A DNA stretch of 64,000 bases from Bretschneidera sinensis (Eukaryota; Streptophyta; Magnoliopsida; Brassicales; Akaniaceae), in assembly GCA_023935145.1 (NCBI GenBank), contig CM043701.1, forward strand, positions 72,726,817 to 72,790,816. The letters run 5' to 3'. Positions 21,499-34,193 of this stretch are shown one piece after another. A program made the translations under genes and the position numbers. The notes beneath the pieces were generated by a model. It made no database searches. It was not told the origin of the DNA and saw nothing but the letters and a program-made list of their open reading frames with translations. The first letter of the stretch is position 1; the number at the start of each line of letters is the position of its first letter.

Positions 21499-22887
21499 AA
21501 TACCCCAAAACTTACATTTTGCTAGTCCCTTAGCAAAACAAAATAAAAAACTAAATGAAAAACAAAGAACATAAAAATAAGTTCATCACTCATGGTATCC
21601 AAAAATTTAAGGAGCACTCAAAACCATGATATTTATTCATGAGCAAGCTGAAAAAAAATATGACCCATCTTCGCAATGAATAGCAATTTTAAAATCTAAT
21701 TACTTACAAGAAGCCAGCTAAGACATCACAAGCTTGAATCAGTGTAAAGTGAATTAGCATATACAGATGAGGTTTCCAAATAACTTCAATGTACAATGTC
21801 TCCATGTATCAAGATTCACAGAATTTCTCATCAGAATGAACAACGATGGCATAGTTTTATTTTTTTAATAATTTTTTTATTATAAGGCACTGCTATGTTT
21901 AGTTCCCTTAAGCTTTCTAATTGACCCATGTATCGAGTGTTGAGTCAACGACTCCCAAGCCAGATGGTTTTAGAGCATTAGGTGTAAAGACTCCCTTAAG
22001 GACTTACTAACTCGAGTAAAAAAGGATACGAAACTAAACTGGCCTTAATACTACCAAGCAAAATTCCCACCTTTTGACGTGAACACTCACTGCTTACTGA
22101 GGCAAGAGGTCCAGTTATTCAGCGAAAAGTTTCGCAATGATCATTATGAATAAAATTCCCACCTTTTGATATGAACACTCACTGTTTACTGAGGCAAGAG
22201 GTCCAGTTACTCAGTGGAAAGTTTATTGATGATCATTATAAATATTTTTTTTCTATGCCAAAGTTTTTATCCTACAAGTCATCCAGTTTCAGTCAAGTCA
22301 AGGAAACATATACATTGAAATCGCATGTCATACCTCACACAATTTTGTGCTAATGTGCACGTGTCAGATTAGATCAAACATGTGAATTCTCAAATGCCTA
22401 AAGTAAGTAACAAAGTTTTAAAACTCTATCATCAAATAATATGTTCACAATTTTAAGCTCACCAATGACATCACATCACAGTATTTGTTTAGATCAACTA
22501 AAATTTCAAAATAACATGAGCATGCATTTACTTTATTTCTATTTCTTTTTTATAAATGAAGAACAACAACAACGAATTAGGAAAAAGTGTGTGTAATGTG
22601 TCTCCCATAACCCCAAACTTAAATTACACATTGACCCCAATGTGTGAATAATATGGAAAGAGCTGACCTGGGATATGAAGAACTATCTGGACTGGTATGA
22701 CTCATAGCATACCCCCAAACTTGATCTGAAATATGCTTTGTCCCTAAAAAATAAAGACTGAAAAACAAAAAAAACTAGAGAAAAATAGTAACAAGAAATA
22801 TGTAAAATAATAAACAAACATAAAGGATATGCTATATGGGGTGCCTTTCATGAGCGCTAAGTTTAACGTTCTTAGCCAGACCCAGTA
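21499..22887 (-). other. Array C internal region a: 3' UTR
   Basis: Non-coding. Purine tract beside LTR 1 (about 21499-21512) and two more AAGTTTGGGG-type motifs near 22613 and 22713. The conserved UTR block lies at 21910-22130; its last 92 bp are repeated once more (about 22060-22151 and 22152-22240). Confidence 0.75.
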
Positions 22888-24312
22888 TTAGTAATCGTGC
22901 CCAGCTAAGCGTTCCACCATCTGATCAATAAATGGGAGTGGAAAATGATCCTTCCTTGTGGCAGCATTCAACTTACGGTAGTCTAGACACACTCTCCATC
23001 CTGACTGAACACGAGTTGGCTCCAACTCATTGTCCTTATGCTTCATTACCGTCAATCTAGCCCGCTTTGGCACGACATGAATCGGGCTCACCCACTCGCT
23101 ATCAAAGATTGGATAAATGATCCCTACATCCAATAGCTTTATCACTTCAGTCCTCACAACCTCTTGCATAGCTGGGTTTAGCCTTCTTTGTGGCTGCCTC
23201 GATGGCTTGGCATTCTCCTCCAAATATAACTTGGGCATCACCACCGAGGGGCTAATTCCGTTGATATCCTCAATAGTCCAGTCGATAGCTTCCATGTACT
23301 CTCTTAAAACGTCCACTAATTTCTCCTTTTGAGCCTCAACCAAATCTAAAGCTATAATCACGAGCAAAGAATCTGTTGGACGTAGGAACTTATACTTAAG
23401 ATTGTCCGGTAATGGCTTAAGTTCCTTCTTGGGGGGTTCAGGTACTATGGTCTCCTCCGTCTCACAGCTCTTATGAGGAGCAGACTCCAAAGTAGCATTT
23501 GCTTGCTCAAGCAACTTATCGAAATCCAAATCGTCTCCAACTTGAGCAAAGCATGCCTTTAGAGAGTCCTTAATGCTTGATTCACGCACAGTCTCCTCCG
23601 TCTTACTGCTGTCCCGAGGAGCAGACTCCAAGATAGCATTTGGTTGCTCAAGTAGCTTATCCAAATCCAAATCCTCTCTAAACTGAGCAAAGCATGCCTC
23701 CATAATGTCCTCAAACTGCCCTCCTTTCTTGGGTGCTTGTAATCTCTCAGGGTAAGGTGCTTTAGGTACAAACAACCCAGGAAGATCCTTAATAGTAGGT
23801 GTGGCTGTAGATGGCTCAGCATCTCTCTTTTCCTTATTGCCACTTTCTTGCCTTTGCTGCATAGCAGGGTTCTCTTCCACTTGATTGTCCACTTGACTTC
23901 CATACCTCAATGTGATAATCGATTGCAGTTGTTCCTGCCCATGCGTAGGAGTTGATGAATTTCCAACCGCAAACTGTTCCTTCGGGTTGGGCATGGGTTG
24001 ACTGGGGAACTTTCCCTTATCTCCTTCACCCAAGTGACTTGTGATTTGACCCATTTGACTCTCTAGCTTGGTAATCGCTTGGGTGTTTACTATTGTTTCA
24101 CTCCTCACTTCACTTATGGATTGGCCGATCATCTTCCCTAAATCATTGAGGGCGTCCTCCAATGATTGTGAAACCGACACTGGTGCTTTTGTGGGAGCTT
24201 GGTAAGCGGGTGATGGTGTTGGATGAGCTGAGCGACCATAACTTGGAACTGGTGGAGGAAATCTGGGAGGGTATTGATTATGAGCATGATGAGGGGCTCC
24301 TCCCTGATTCAT
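22888..24312 (-). CDS. Array C internal a: deleted gag-RT ORF (474 codons)
   Basis: One uninterrupted frame. From the N-terminus it has the Pro/Gln-rich gag tail ('MNQGGAPHHAHNQYPP'), the gag-protease linker ('FVPKAPYPERLQAPKKGG') and, with the protease removed in frame, an acidic linker in two copies ('MEACFAQF..DLD' and 'LKACFAQV..DLD', about 43 residues each). The RT N-terminus follows ('[28 protein letters not shown]') and stops right after 'ERLAGHDY', before the catalytic motif. Upstream (to about 24600) the CCHC region can be read, with stops. No known activity; it may have been mobilised in trans. Confidence 0.8.
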   Translation of the reverse strand: MNQGGAPHHAHNQYPPRFPPPVPSYGRSAHPTPSPAYQAPTKAPVSVSQSLEDALNDLGKMIGQSISEVRSETIVNTQAITKLESQMGQITSHLGEGDKGKFPSQPMPNPKEQFAVGNSSTPTHGQEQLQSIITLRYGSQVDNQVEENPAMQQRQESGNKEKRDAEPSTATPTIKDLPGLFVPKAPYPERLQAPKKGGQFEDIMEACFAQFREDLDLDKLLEQPNAILESAPRDSSKTEETVRESSIKDSLKACFAQVGDDLDFDKLLEQANATLESAPHKSCETEETIVPEPPKKELKPLPDNLKYKFLRPTDSLLVIIALDLVEAQKEKLVDVLREYMEAIDWTIEDINGISPSVVMPKLYLEENAKPSRQPQRRLNPAMQEVVRTEVIKLLDVGIIYPIFDSEWVSPIHVVPKRARLTVMKHKDNELEPTRVQSGWRVCLDYRKLNAATRKDHFPLPFIDQMVERLAGHDY

Positions 24313-24600
24313 TAGTTGGTTCTGCTTCCATGAAAAATTAGGGTGGTTCCACTACCCTGGATTGTAAGTCTCGGAGTAAGATCCATATGATTGCCACCGA
24401 TAGTCATTGAAAGCGTTCATTTGTTCCATGGGATACTCGACAAGAGCTGACATGAATGGACAATTCTGTGCTAAATGCATAGGGCTAGCACAGATGGAAC
24501 AACTATCAACATTGAATGTATTGGCTACACTGATGGACTAGCCAATCATCTACATGAAATCCTTGAGGGTGTCCTTTAAAGACTGTGAAACCATCGTTGG
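24313..24600 (-). pseudogene. Array C internal a: residual gag nucleocapsid region
   Basis: In minus-strand sense: a short start ('MVSQSLKDTLKDFM'), a TAG, then 'ANTFNVDSCSICASPMHLAQNC' (CCHC knuckle, shown in part as C-x2-C-x4-H-x4-C) and 'MEQMNAFN'. A second stop follows in 'TYNPG'. The capsid domain seen in element A is missing, and the junction is the same in all three copies. Confidence 0.7.
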
Positions 24601-24805
24601 ATTCATCCACATTTTTTATTTTTTCTATTTTTATTTAATTTTTAATTTTTATGCATATTTTTTTAATTTTAATTTTTTATGGGCAATTGTCAATAAAAAC
24701 AAATAAACTAAAATAAAATTGCAAAAGAAAAATAAAAGAAAAATGCTAACTAAACTAGTAGAAAAATAAAATCAATTCAGATAAAAATTTCACAAACAAA
24801 ACAAT

Positions 24806-24823
24806 TCCCCGGCAACGGCACCA
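24806..24823 (-). promoter_or_regulatory. Array C primer binding site a
   Basis: tRNA-Asp site with one mismatch (GGCACC for GGCGCC), six bases inside LTR 2. Confidence 0.88.
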
Positions 24824-24829
24824 AAAACT

Positions 24830-26247
24830 TGTTGTGAGTTTTAAATTACTTGCAAGTGCACGAGTCGTTCAAAAATATAGTGTTGTGCAAGTGGGAGGTC
24901 GAATCCACAGGGAATTGCATTGTGAAAATATTTTTATCTAAACTAAGCCTATTTTAACCTAGTTCTGAATTTTGGGTTGTATTATGCAAAGAACTATAAA
25001 CTAAACTAAATTAAATTAAAAAAAATAAATAATAAAAATACTAAGGTTTCTGAATCCACCCCACCAAAGAAAAACATATATCTTCATGTTCTACATAAAA
25101 ATAATCTATCAAATCATTCCATGAATCCACCATTATACAAATCACGACGAATACCCAAACTAAACCAAAACCATCTAATGTATCTGTTTAATTCACAAAT
25201 CACAATGGATATCCAATCTAATTTGAATGATCCGCCGTATCCGACAGATGAAACACAAGGAATATCAAATTTAACAATTTAAAAGCAATCAATCATAAGA
25301 TTTTACTCAAATAATTGAACAGAACATTTATGCTAAAAATATCAAAATTGTATGAACAAATATGAAAAATATTATGCCAAACAATGGCGAGGCTTCATCT
25401 TCAACCTTAGATGAAGATCTTAGCCTCTCATAATTATGAAACTAAAGTTCATAATAAAAGTGCTAAAAATTAAACTTTAAAACTAAAAAAATAAATGAAT
25501 TAAAACTGACTATATATTGGGAGAAATTCCACTCGCTGTTAGGCGGCGCTTCCCCTCGTGGTAGCAAAGCCTTCGAGATCCACCTGAATGCTAGCAGAAG
25601 TCTTCCGGATTGTACACCAATTGCTTAAGTGAGGTGGGCCTTTTATAGGGAAACTCAAGAGTGCAATATGTTTCAAATTCGATGTGGGATACTGCCCGAG
25701 TGCGCTCGATCATAGTTTTGTGCGCTTGAGCGCAGCATGGTGCACTGCATGACCTTTGTCAACTAAAACTGCCATAACTTTCTCTAGAAAAATCATTTTT
25801 ATAAGTCGTAAAATTCCTCAAAAAATAGACATCCGGATATTTCCAAGCATATATGGCTCATCTCCTAGTTCTTCCTGAATCAATACAGTAAAATCCACAA
25901 AAATGACTGATCTGCCACGCTGTAATCACACACAACCTGACCTTTGTCTACTAAAACTGCCATAACTTTCTCTAGAAAAATCATTTTTATGAGCCGTAAA
26001 ATTCCTCAGAAAATAGACATCCAGATCTTTCAAAGAATAAATGGCTCATCTACTGGTTATTCCTGAATCAATACAGTAAAATCCACAGAAATGACTTATA
26101 TGTATTGGCAATTCTGGCAATTTTTGTGAAACTCCTTTCCGAGTGCTTGTAAACTTGTAAAACAACGAGAACAACTCAAAGTAAAAAATTCCTAAGCTAA
26201 CAAATGTAAATTAAGGGGCAAAAATATGCAATATATGGCACTCATCA
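24830..26247 (-). repeat. Array C LTR 2
   Basis: 1418 bp. It serves as 5' LTR of internal a and 3' LTR of internal b. Palindromes near 25701-25714 (degenerate) and 25721-25734 lie upstream of a TATA-like box at about 25640-25650. It carries the two-copy U3 repeat of about 190 bp (from about 25745). Confidence 0.9.
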
Positions 26248-27634
26248 AATACCCCCAAGCTTACATTTTGCTAGTCCCTTAGAAAAATAAAATAAAAAAC
26301 TAAATGAAAAACAAAGAACATAAAGATAAGTTCATCACTCATGGTATCCTAAAATTTAAGGAGCACTCAAAACCATGATATTCATTCATGAGCAAGCTTA
26401 AAAAAAATATGACCCATCTTCGCAATGAATAGCAATTTTAAAACCTAATTACTTACAAGAGGCAAGCTAAGACATCACAAGCTTGAATCAGTGTAAAGTG
26501 AATTAGCATATACAGATGAGGTTTGCAAATAGCTTCAATGTACAATGTCTCCATGTATCAAGATTCACAGAATTTCTCATCAGAATGAACAACGATGGCA
26601 TAGTTTTATTTTTTTAATAATTTTTTTTATTATAAGGCACTGCTATGTTTAGTTCCCTTAAGCTTTCTAATTGACCCATATATCGAGTGTTGAGTCAACG
26701 ACTCCCAAGCCAGATGGTTTTAGAGCATTAGGTGTAAAGACTCCCTTAAGGACTTACTAACTCGAGGAAAAAAGGATACGAAACTAAACTGGCCTTAATA
26801 CTACCAAGCAAAATTCCCACCTTTTGATGTGAACACTCACTGCTTACTGAGGCAAGAGGTCCAGTTACTCAGCGGAAAGTTTCACAATGATCATTATGAA
26901 TAAAATTCCCACCTTTTGACGTGAACACTCACTGCTTACTGAAGCAAGAGGTCCAGTTATTTAGTGGAAAGTTTATTGATGATCATTATAAATATTTTTT
27001 TTCTATGCCAAAGTTTTTATCCTACAAGTCATCCAGTTTCGGTCAAGTCAAGGAAAAATACACATTGAAATCGCATGTCATACCTCACACAATTCTGGGC
27101 TAATGTGCACGTGTCAAATTAGATCAAACATGTGAATTCTCAAATGCCTAAAGTAAGTAACAAAGTTTTAAAACTCTATCATCAAATCATATGTTCACAA
27201 TTTTAAGCTCACCAATGACATCACATCACAGTATTTGTTTAGATCAACTAAAATTTCAAAATAACATGAGCATGCATTTACCTTATTTCTTTTTCTTTTT
27301 TTAAAATGAAGAACAACAACAACAAATTAGGACAAAGTGTGTGTAATGTGTCTCCCATAACCCTAAACTTAAATTACACATTGACCCCAATGTGTGAATA
27401 ATATGGAAAGAGCTGACCTGGGATATGGAGAACTATCTGGATTGGTATGGCTCATAGCATACCCCCAAACTTGATCTGAAGTATGCATTGTCCCTGAAAA
27501 ATAAAGACTGGAAAACAAAAAACACTAGAGAAAAATAGTAACAAGAAATATGTAAAATAATAAACAACAGAAAGGATATGCTATGGGGTGCCTCTCATGA
27601 GCGCTAAGTTTAAAGTCCTTAGCCAGACCCAGTA
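26248..27634 (-). other. Array C internal region b: 3' UTR
   Basis: Same layout as internal a: purine tract at the LTR edge (about 26248-26262), further motifs near 27362 and 27463, conserved block 26660-26880 with its 92-bp duplication (about 26810-26990). Confidence 0.75.
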
Positions 27635-28879
27635 TTAGTAATCATGCCCAGCTAAGCGTTCCACCATCTGATCAATAAATGGGAGTGGAAAATGATCCTT
27701 TCTTGTGGTAGCATTCAACATACGATAGTCTAGACACACTCTCCATCCTGACTGAACACGAGTTGGCTCCAACTCATCGTCCTTATGCTTCACGACCGTC
27801 AATCTAGCCCGCTTTGGCACGACATGAATCGGATTCACCCACTCGCTATCAAAGATTGGATAAATGATCCCTACATCCAATAGCTTTATTACTTCAGTCC
27901 TCACAACCTCTTGAATAGCTGGGTTGAGCCTTCTTTGTGGCTGCCTCGATGGCTTGGCATTCTCCTCCAAATGTAACTTGAGCATCACCACCGAGGGGCC
28001 GATTCCGTTGATATCCTCAATAGTCCAGTCGATAGCTTCCATGTGCTCTCTTAAAACGTCCACTAATTTCTCTTGTTGAGCCTAAACCAAATCTGAAACT
28101 ACAATCACAGGCAAAGAATCTGTTGGACCTAGGAACTTATACTTAAGATTATCCGGTAATGGCTTAAGTTTCTTCTTGGGGGATTCATGTGCTATGGTCT
28201 CCTCCGTCTCACTGCTCTTCTGAGGAGCAGACTCCAAAGTAGCATTTGCTTGCTCAAGCAACTTATCCAAATCCAAATCCTCTCCAAATTGAGCAAAGCA
28301 TGCCTTTAGAGAGTCCTCAATGCTTGATTCACGCACAGTCTCCTCTATCTTACTGCTCTCCTGAGGAGCAGACTCCAATATAGCATTTGGTTGCTCAAGT
28401 AGCTTATCCAAACCCAAATCCTCTCCAAACTGAGCAAAGCATGCCTCCATAATGTCCTCAAACTGCCCTCCTTTCTTGGGTGCTTGTAATCTCTCAGGGT
28501 AAGGTGCTTTAGGTACAAACAACCCAGGAAGATCCTTAATAGTAGGAGTGGCTGTAGATGGCTCAGCATCTTTCTTTTCCTTATTGCCACTTTCTTGCCC
28601 TTGCTGCATGGCAGGGTTCTCTTCCACTTGATTGTCCACTTGACTTCCATATCTCAATTTGATAATCGATTGTAGTTGTTCCTGCCCGTGCGTAGGAGTT
28701 GATGAATTTCCAACCGCAAGCTGTTCCTTCGGGTTGGGCATGGGTTGACTGGGGAACTTTTCCTTCTCTCCTTCACCCAAGTGACTTGTGATTTGACCCA
28801 TTTGACTCTCTAGCTTGGTAATCGCTTGGGTGTTTACTATTGTTGCACTCCTCACTTCACTTATGGATTGGCCGATCAT
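27635..28879 (-). pseudogene. Array C internal b: deleted gag-RT ORF, broken
   Basis: Two open stretches, 28879-28082 and 28063-27635, match the single ORF of internal a, including the in-frame loss of protease, the doubled acidic linker and the end after 'ERLAGHDY'. A stop near 28079-28084 separates them. Upstream gag-tail codons (about 29078-28890) lie beyond another stop near 28887. Confidence 0.82.
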
Positions 28880-29360
28880 CTTCCCTCAATCATTGAGGGC
28901 GTCCTCCAATGATTGTGAAACCGACACTGGTGCTTTTGTGGGAGCTTGGTAAGCGGGTGATGGTGTTGGATGAGCTTAGCAACCATAACTTGGAACTGGT
29001 GGAGGAAATCTGGGAGGGTATTGATTGTGAGCATGATGAGGGGCTCCTCCCTGATTCATTAGTTGGTTCTGCTTCCATGAAAAATTAGGGTGGTTCCGCT
29101 ACCTTGGATTGTACGTCTCGGAGTAAGATCCATTTGATTGCCACCGACAGTCATTAAAAGCGTTCATTTGTTCCATGGGATACTCGACAAGAGCCGACAT
29201 GGATGGACAATTCTGTGCTAAATGCATAGGGCTAGCACAGATGGAACAACTATCAACATTGAATGTATTGGCTGCACTGATGGACTAGCCGATCATCTTC
29301 ATGAAATCCTTGAGGGTGTCCTCTAAAGACTGTGAAACCAGCGTTGAATTCATCCACATT
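28880..29360 (-). pseudogene. Array C internal b: residual gag nucleocapsid region
   Basis: Same short start, shared TAG (near 29286) and CCHC region as in internal a, followed by the Pro/Gln-rich tail with further stops. Confidence 0.65.
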
Positions 29361-29552
29361 TTTTATTTTTTCTATTTTTATTTAATTTTTAATTTTTATG
29401 TATATTTTTTTAATTTTAATTTTTTATGGGCAATTGTCAATAAAAACAAATAAACTAAAATAAAATTGCAAAAGAAAAACCAAAGAAAAATGCTAACTAA
29501 ACTAGTAGAAAAATAAAATCAATTCAGATAAAAATTTCACAAACAAAACAAT

Positions 29553-29570
29553 TCCCCGGCAACGGCGCCA
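29553..29570 (-). promoter_or_regulatory. Array C primer binding site b
   Basis: Perfect 18-base tRNA-Asp match, six bases inside LTR 3. Confidence 0.9.
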
Positions 29571-29576
29571 AAAACT

Positions 29577-30973
29577 TGTTGTGAGTTTTAAATTACTCGC
29601 AAGCGCATGAGTCGTTTGCAATATAGTGTTGTGCAAGTGCGAGGTCGAATCCACAGGGAATTGCGTTGTGAAAATATTTTTATCTAAACTAAGCCTATTT
29701 TAACCTAGTTCCGAATTTTGGGTTGTATTATGCAAAGAACTATAAACTAAACTAAATTGATTTAAAAAAAAATAAAAATAAATATACTAAGGTTTCTGAA
29801 TCCACCCCACCAAAGAAAAACATATATCTTCATGTTCTAAATAAAAATAATCTATCAAATCATTTCATGAATCCACCATTATACAAATCACGGCGAATAT
29901 CCAAACTAAACCAAAACCATCCAATGTATCTGTTTAATTCACAAACCACAATGGATATCCAATCTAATTTGAATGATCCGTCGTATCCGACAGATGAAAC
30001 ACAAGGAATATCCAATTTAACAATTTAAAAGCAATCAATCATAAGATTTTACTCAAATAATTGAACATAACATTTATACTAAAAATATCAGAATTGTATG
30101 AAAAAATCTGAAAAATATTATGCCAAACAATGGCGAGGCTTCATCTTCAACCTTAGATGAAGATCTTAGCCTCTCATAATTATGAAAATAAAGTTCATAA
30201 TAAAAGTACTAAAAATTAAACTTTAAAACTAAAAAAATAAATAAATTAAAACTGACTATATATTGGGAGAAATTCCACTCGCTGTTAGGCGGCGCTTCCC
30301 CTCGTGGTAGCAAAGCCTTCGAGATCCACCAGAATGCTAGCAGAAGTCCTCCGAATTATACACCAATTGCTTTAGTGAGGAGGGCCTTTTATAGGGAAAC
30401 TCAAGAGTACAATGTGTTTCAAATTCGATGTGGGATACTGCCCGAGTGCGCTCGAGCGCAGCATGGTGCACTGCATGACCTTTGTCTACTAAAACTGCCA
30501 TAACTTTCTCTAGAAAAATCATTTTTATGAGCCGTAAAATTCCTCAAAAAATAGACATCCAGATATTTTCAAGTATATATGGCTCATCTCCTAGTTCTTC
30601 CTGAATCAATACAGTAAAATCCACAAAAATGACTGATCTGCCATGCTGAAATCACACACAGCCTGACCTTTGTCTACTAAAACTGCCATAACTTTATCTA
30701 GAAAAATCATTTTTATGAGCCATAAAATTCTTCAGAAAATAGACATCCGGATCTTTCAAAGAATATATGGCTTATCTCATGGTTATTCCTGAATCAATAC
30801 AGTAAAATCCACAAAAATGACTGATCTGTACTGGCAATTTTGGCAATTTTAGTGAAACTCCTTTCCGAGTGCTTGTAAACCTGTAAAACAACGAGAACAA
30901 CTCAAAGTAACAAATTCCTAAGCTAACAAATGTAAATTAAGGGGCCAAAATATGCAATATATGACACTCATCA
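29577..30973 (-). repeat. Array C LTR 3
   Basis: 1397 bp. One palindrome TGCGCTCGAGCGCA at 30447-30460, TATA-like box at about 30385-30394, two-copy U3 repeat of about 190 bp (from about 30474). Confidence 0.9.
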
Positions 30974-32359
30974 AATACCCCCAAGCTTACATTTTGCTAG
31001 TCCCTTAGCAAAACAAAATAAAAAACTAAATGAAAAACAAAGAACATAAAGATAAGTTCATCACTCATGGTATCCTAAAATTTAAGGAGCACTCAAAACC
31101 ATGATATTCATTCATGAGCAAGCTTAAAAAAAATATGACCCATCTTCACAATGAATAGAAATTTTAAAACCTAATTACTTACAAGAGGTAGGCTAAGACA
31201 TCACAAGCTTGAATCAGTGCAGAGTGAATTAGCATATACAGATGAGGTTTCCAAATAACTTCAATTTATAATGTCTCCATGTCTCAAGATTCACAGAATT
31301 TCTCATCAGAATGAACAACGATGGCATAGTTTTATTTTGTTTATAATTTTTTTTTATTATGAGGCTCTGCTATGTTTAGTTCCCTTAAACTTTCTAATTG
31401 ACCCATGTATTGAGTGTTGAGTCAACAACTCCCAAGCCAGATGGTTTTAGGGCATTAGGTGTAAAGACACCCTTAAGGACTTACTAACTCGAGTCAAAAA
31501 GGCTACGAAACTAAACTGGCTTTAATACTACGAAGAAAAATTCTCACCTTTGACGTGAACACTCATTGCTTACTGAGGCAAGAGGTCCAGTTACTCAGCG
31601 GAAAGTTTTGCAATGATCATTATGAATAAAATTCCCACCTTTTGATGTGAACACTCACTGCTTACTGAGGCAAGAGGTCTAGTTACTTAGTGGAAAGTTT
31701 ATTGATGATCATTACAAATATTTTTTTTCTATGCCAAAGTTTTTATCCTACAAGTCATCCAGTTTCAGTTAAGTCAAGGAAACATACACATTGAAATCGC
31801 ATGTCATACCTCACACAATTTTGTGCTAATGTGCACGTGTCAGATTAGATCAAACATGTGATTTCTCAAATTCCTAAAGTCAGTAACAATGTTTTAAAAC
31901 TCTATCATCAAATCATGGGTTCACAATTTTAAGCTCACCAATGACATCACATCACTATAATTGTTTAGATCAACTAAAATTTCAAAATAACATGAGCATG
32001 CATTTACCTTATTTCTTTTTCTTTTTTTTAAATGAAGAACAACAACAACAAATTAGGACAAAGTGTGTGTAATGTGTCTCATACCCCCAAACTTAAATTA
32101 CACATTCACCCCAATGTGTGAATAATATGGAAAGAGCTGACCTGGGATATAGAGAACTATCTGGACTGGTATGGCTCATAGCATACCCCCAAACTTGATC
32201 TGAAGTATGCTTCGTCCTTGAAAAATAAAGACTGGAAAACAGAAAACACTAGAGAAAAATAGTAACAAGAAATATGTAAAATAATAAACAAATAGAAAGG
32301 ATATGCTGTGGGGTGTCTCCCATGAGCGCTAAGTTTAACATCTTCAGCCAGACCCAGTA
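30974..32359 (-). other. Array C internal region c: 3' UTR
   Basis: Purine tract at 30974-30988, further motifs near 32082 and 32185, conserved block 31386-31610 with the duplicated segment (period about 91 bp). This copy keeps the GGTGT-CTTT-ACACC hairpin sequence that copies a and b have lost by one change. Confidence 0.75.
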
Positions 32360-33500
32360 TTAGTAATCGTGCCCAGCTAAGCATTCCACCATCTGATCAA
32401 TAAATGGGAGTGGAAAATGATCATTCCTTGTGGCAGCATTCAACTTACGGTAGTCTAGACACACTCTCCATCCTGACTGAACACGAGTTGGCTCCAACTC
32501 ATCGTCTTTATGATTCACTACCTTCAATCTAGCCCGCTTTGGAACGACATGAATCAGGCTCACCCACTCACTGTCAAAGATTGGATAAATGATCCCTACA
32601 TCCAACAACTTTATCACTTCAGTCCTCACAACCTCTTACATAGCTGGGTTGAGCCTTCTTTGTGGCTCCCTCGATGGGTTGGCATTCTCCTCCAAATGTA
32701 ACTTGGGCATCACCACTAAGGGGCTAATTCCCTTGATATCCTCAATAGTCCAGCCGATAGCTTCCATGTGCTCTCTTAAAACGTCCACTAATTTCTCCTC
32801 TTGAGCCTCAACCAAATCTGAACCTATAATCACAGGCAAAGAATCTGTTGGACCTAAGAACTTATACTTAAGATTGTCCGGTAATGGCTTAAGTTCCATC
32901 TTGGGGGGTTCAGGTGCTATTGTCTCCTCCGTCTCGCTACTCTTCTGAGGAGCAGACTCCTAAGTAGCATTTGCTTGCTCAAGCAACTTATCCAAATCCA
33001 AATCCTCTCTAAATTGAGCAAAGCATGCCTTTAGAGAGTCCTCAATGCTTGATTCAGGCATAGTCTCCTCCAAACTGAGCAAAGCATGCCTCCATAATGT
33101 CCTGAGACTGCTTTCCTTTCTTGGGTGCTTGTAATCTCTCAGAGTAAGGCGCTTTAGGTATAAACAACCCAGGAAGATCCTTAATAGTAGGTGTGGCTGT
33201 AGATCGCTCAGCATCTCTCTTCTCCTTATTGTCACTTTCTTGCCCTTGCTGCATAGCAGGGTTCTCTTCCACTTGAATGTCCACTTGTCTTCCATACCTC
33301 AATGTGACAATTGATTGCAGTTGTTTCTGCTCGTGCGTAGGAGTTGATGAATTTCTAACCGCAAACTGTTCCTTCGGGTTGGGCATGGGTTGACTGGGGA
33401 ACTTTCCCTTCTCTCCTTCACCCAAGTGACTTGTGATTTGACCTATTTGACTCTCTAGCTTGGTAATCGCTTGGGTGTTTACTATTGTTGCACTCCTCAC
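32360..33500 (-). pseudogene. Array C internal c: deleted gag-RT ORF, broken
   Basis: Open stretches 33500-33054, 32899-32636 and 32629-32360 match internal a in order. Stops and a frameshift (near 33050-33070, 32960 and 32634-32638) split it; part of the first acidic linker copy is lost. It ends after the same 'GHDY' deletion junction. Confidence 0.8.
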
Positions 33501-33995
33501 TTCACTTATGGATTAGTCGGTCATCTTCCTAAAATCATTGAGGGCGTCTTCCATTGATTGTGAAACCGACACTGGTGCTTTAGTGGGAGCTTGGTAAGCG
33601 GGTGATGGTGTTGGATGAGCTTAGAGATCATAACTTGGAACTGGTGGAGGAAATCTGGGAGGGTATAGATTGTGAGCATGGTGAGGGGCTCCTTCCTGAT
33701 TCATCAGTTGGTTTTGCTTCTATGAAAAATTAGGGTGGTTCCACCACCCTGGATTGTATGTCTCAGAGTAAGATCCATTTAATTGCCACCGACAGTCATT
33801 GAAAGCGTTCATTTGTTCCATGGGATACTCGACAAGAGCCGACATAGATGGACAATTCTGTGCTAAATGCACAGGGCTAGCACAAATGGAACAACTATCA
33901 ACATTGAATGTATTGGCTGCACTGATAGACTAGTCGTTCATCTTCATGAAATTCTTGAGGGTGTCCTCTAAAGACTGTGAAACCGGCATTAGATT
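33501..33995 (-). pseudogene. Array C internal c: residual gag nucleocapsid region
   Basis: Gag tail and CCHC knuckle as in copies a and b, with the shared TAG (near 33931) and more stops. Confidence 0.62.
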
Positions 33996-34169
33996 CATCC
34001 ACATTTTTTATTTTTTATTTTTATGTATATATTTTTTTTAATTTTAATTTTTTATGGGCAATTGCCAATAGAAACAAATAAACTAAAATAAAATTGCAAA
34101 AGAAAAATGCTAACTAAATTAGTAGAAAAATAAAATCAATTCAGACAAAAATTTCACAAACAAAACAAT

Positions 34170-34187
34170 TCCTCGGCAACGGCGCCA
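34170..34187 (-). promoter_or_regulatory. Array C primer binding site c
   Basis: tRNA-Asp site with one mismatch (CCTCGG for CCCCGG), six bases inside LTR 4. Confidence 0.88.
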
Positions 34188-34193
34188 AAAACT

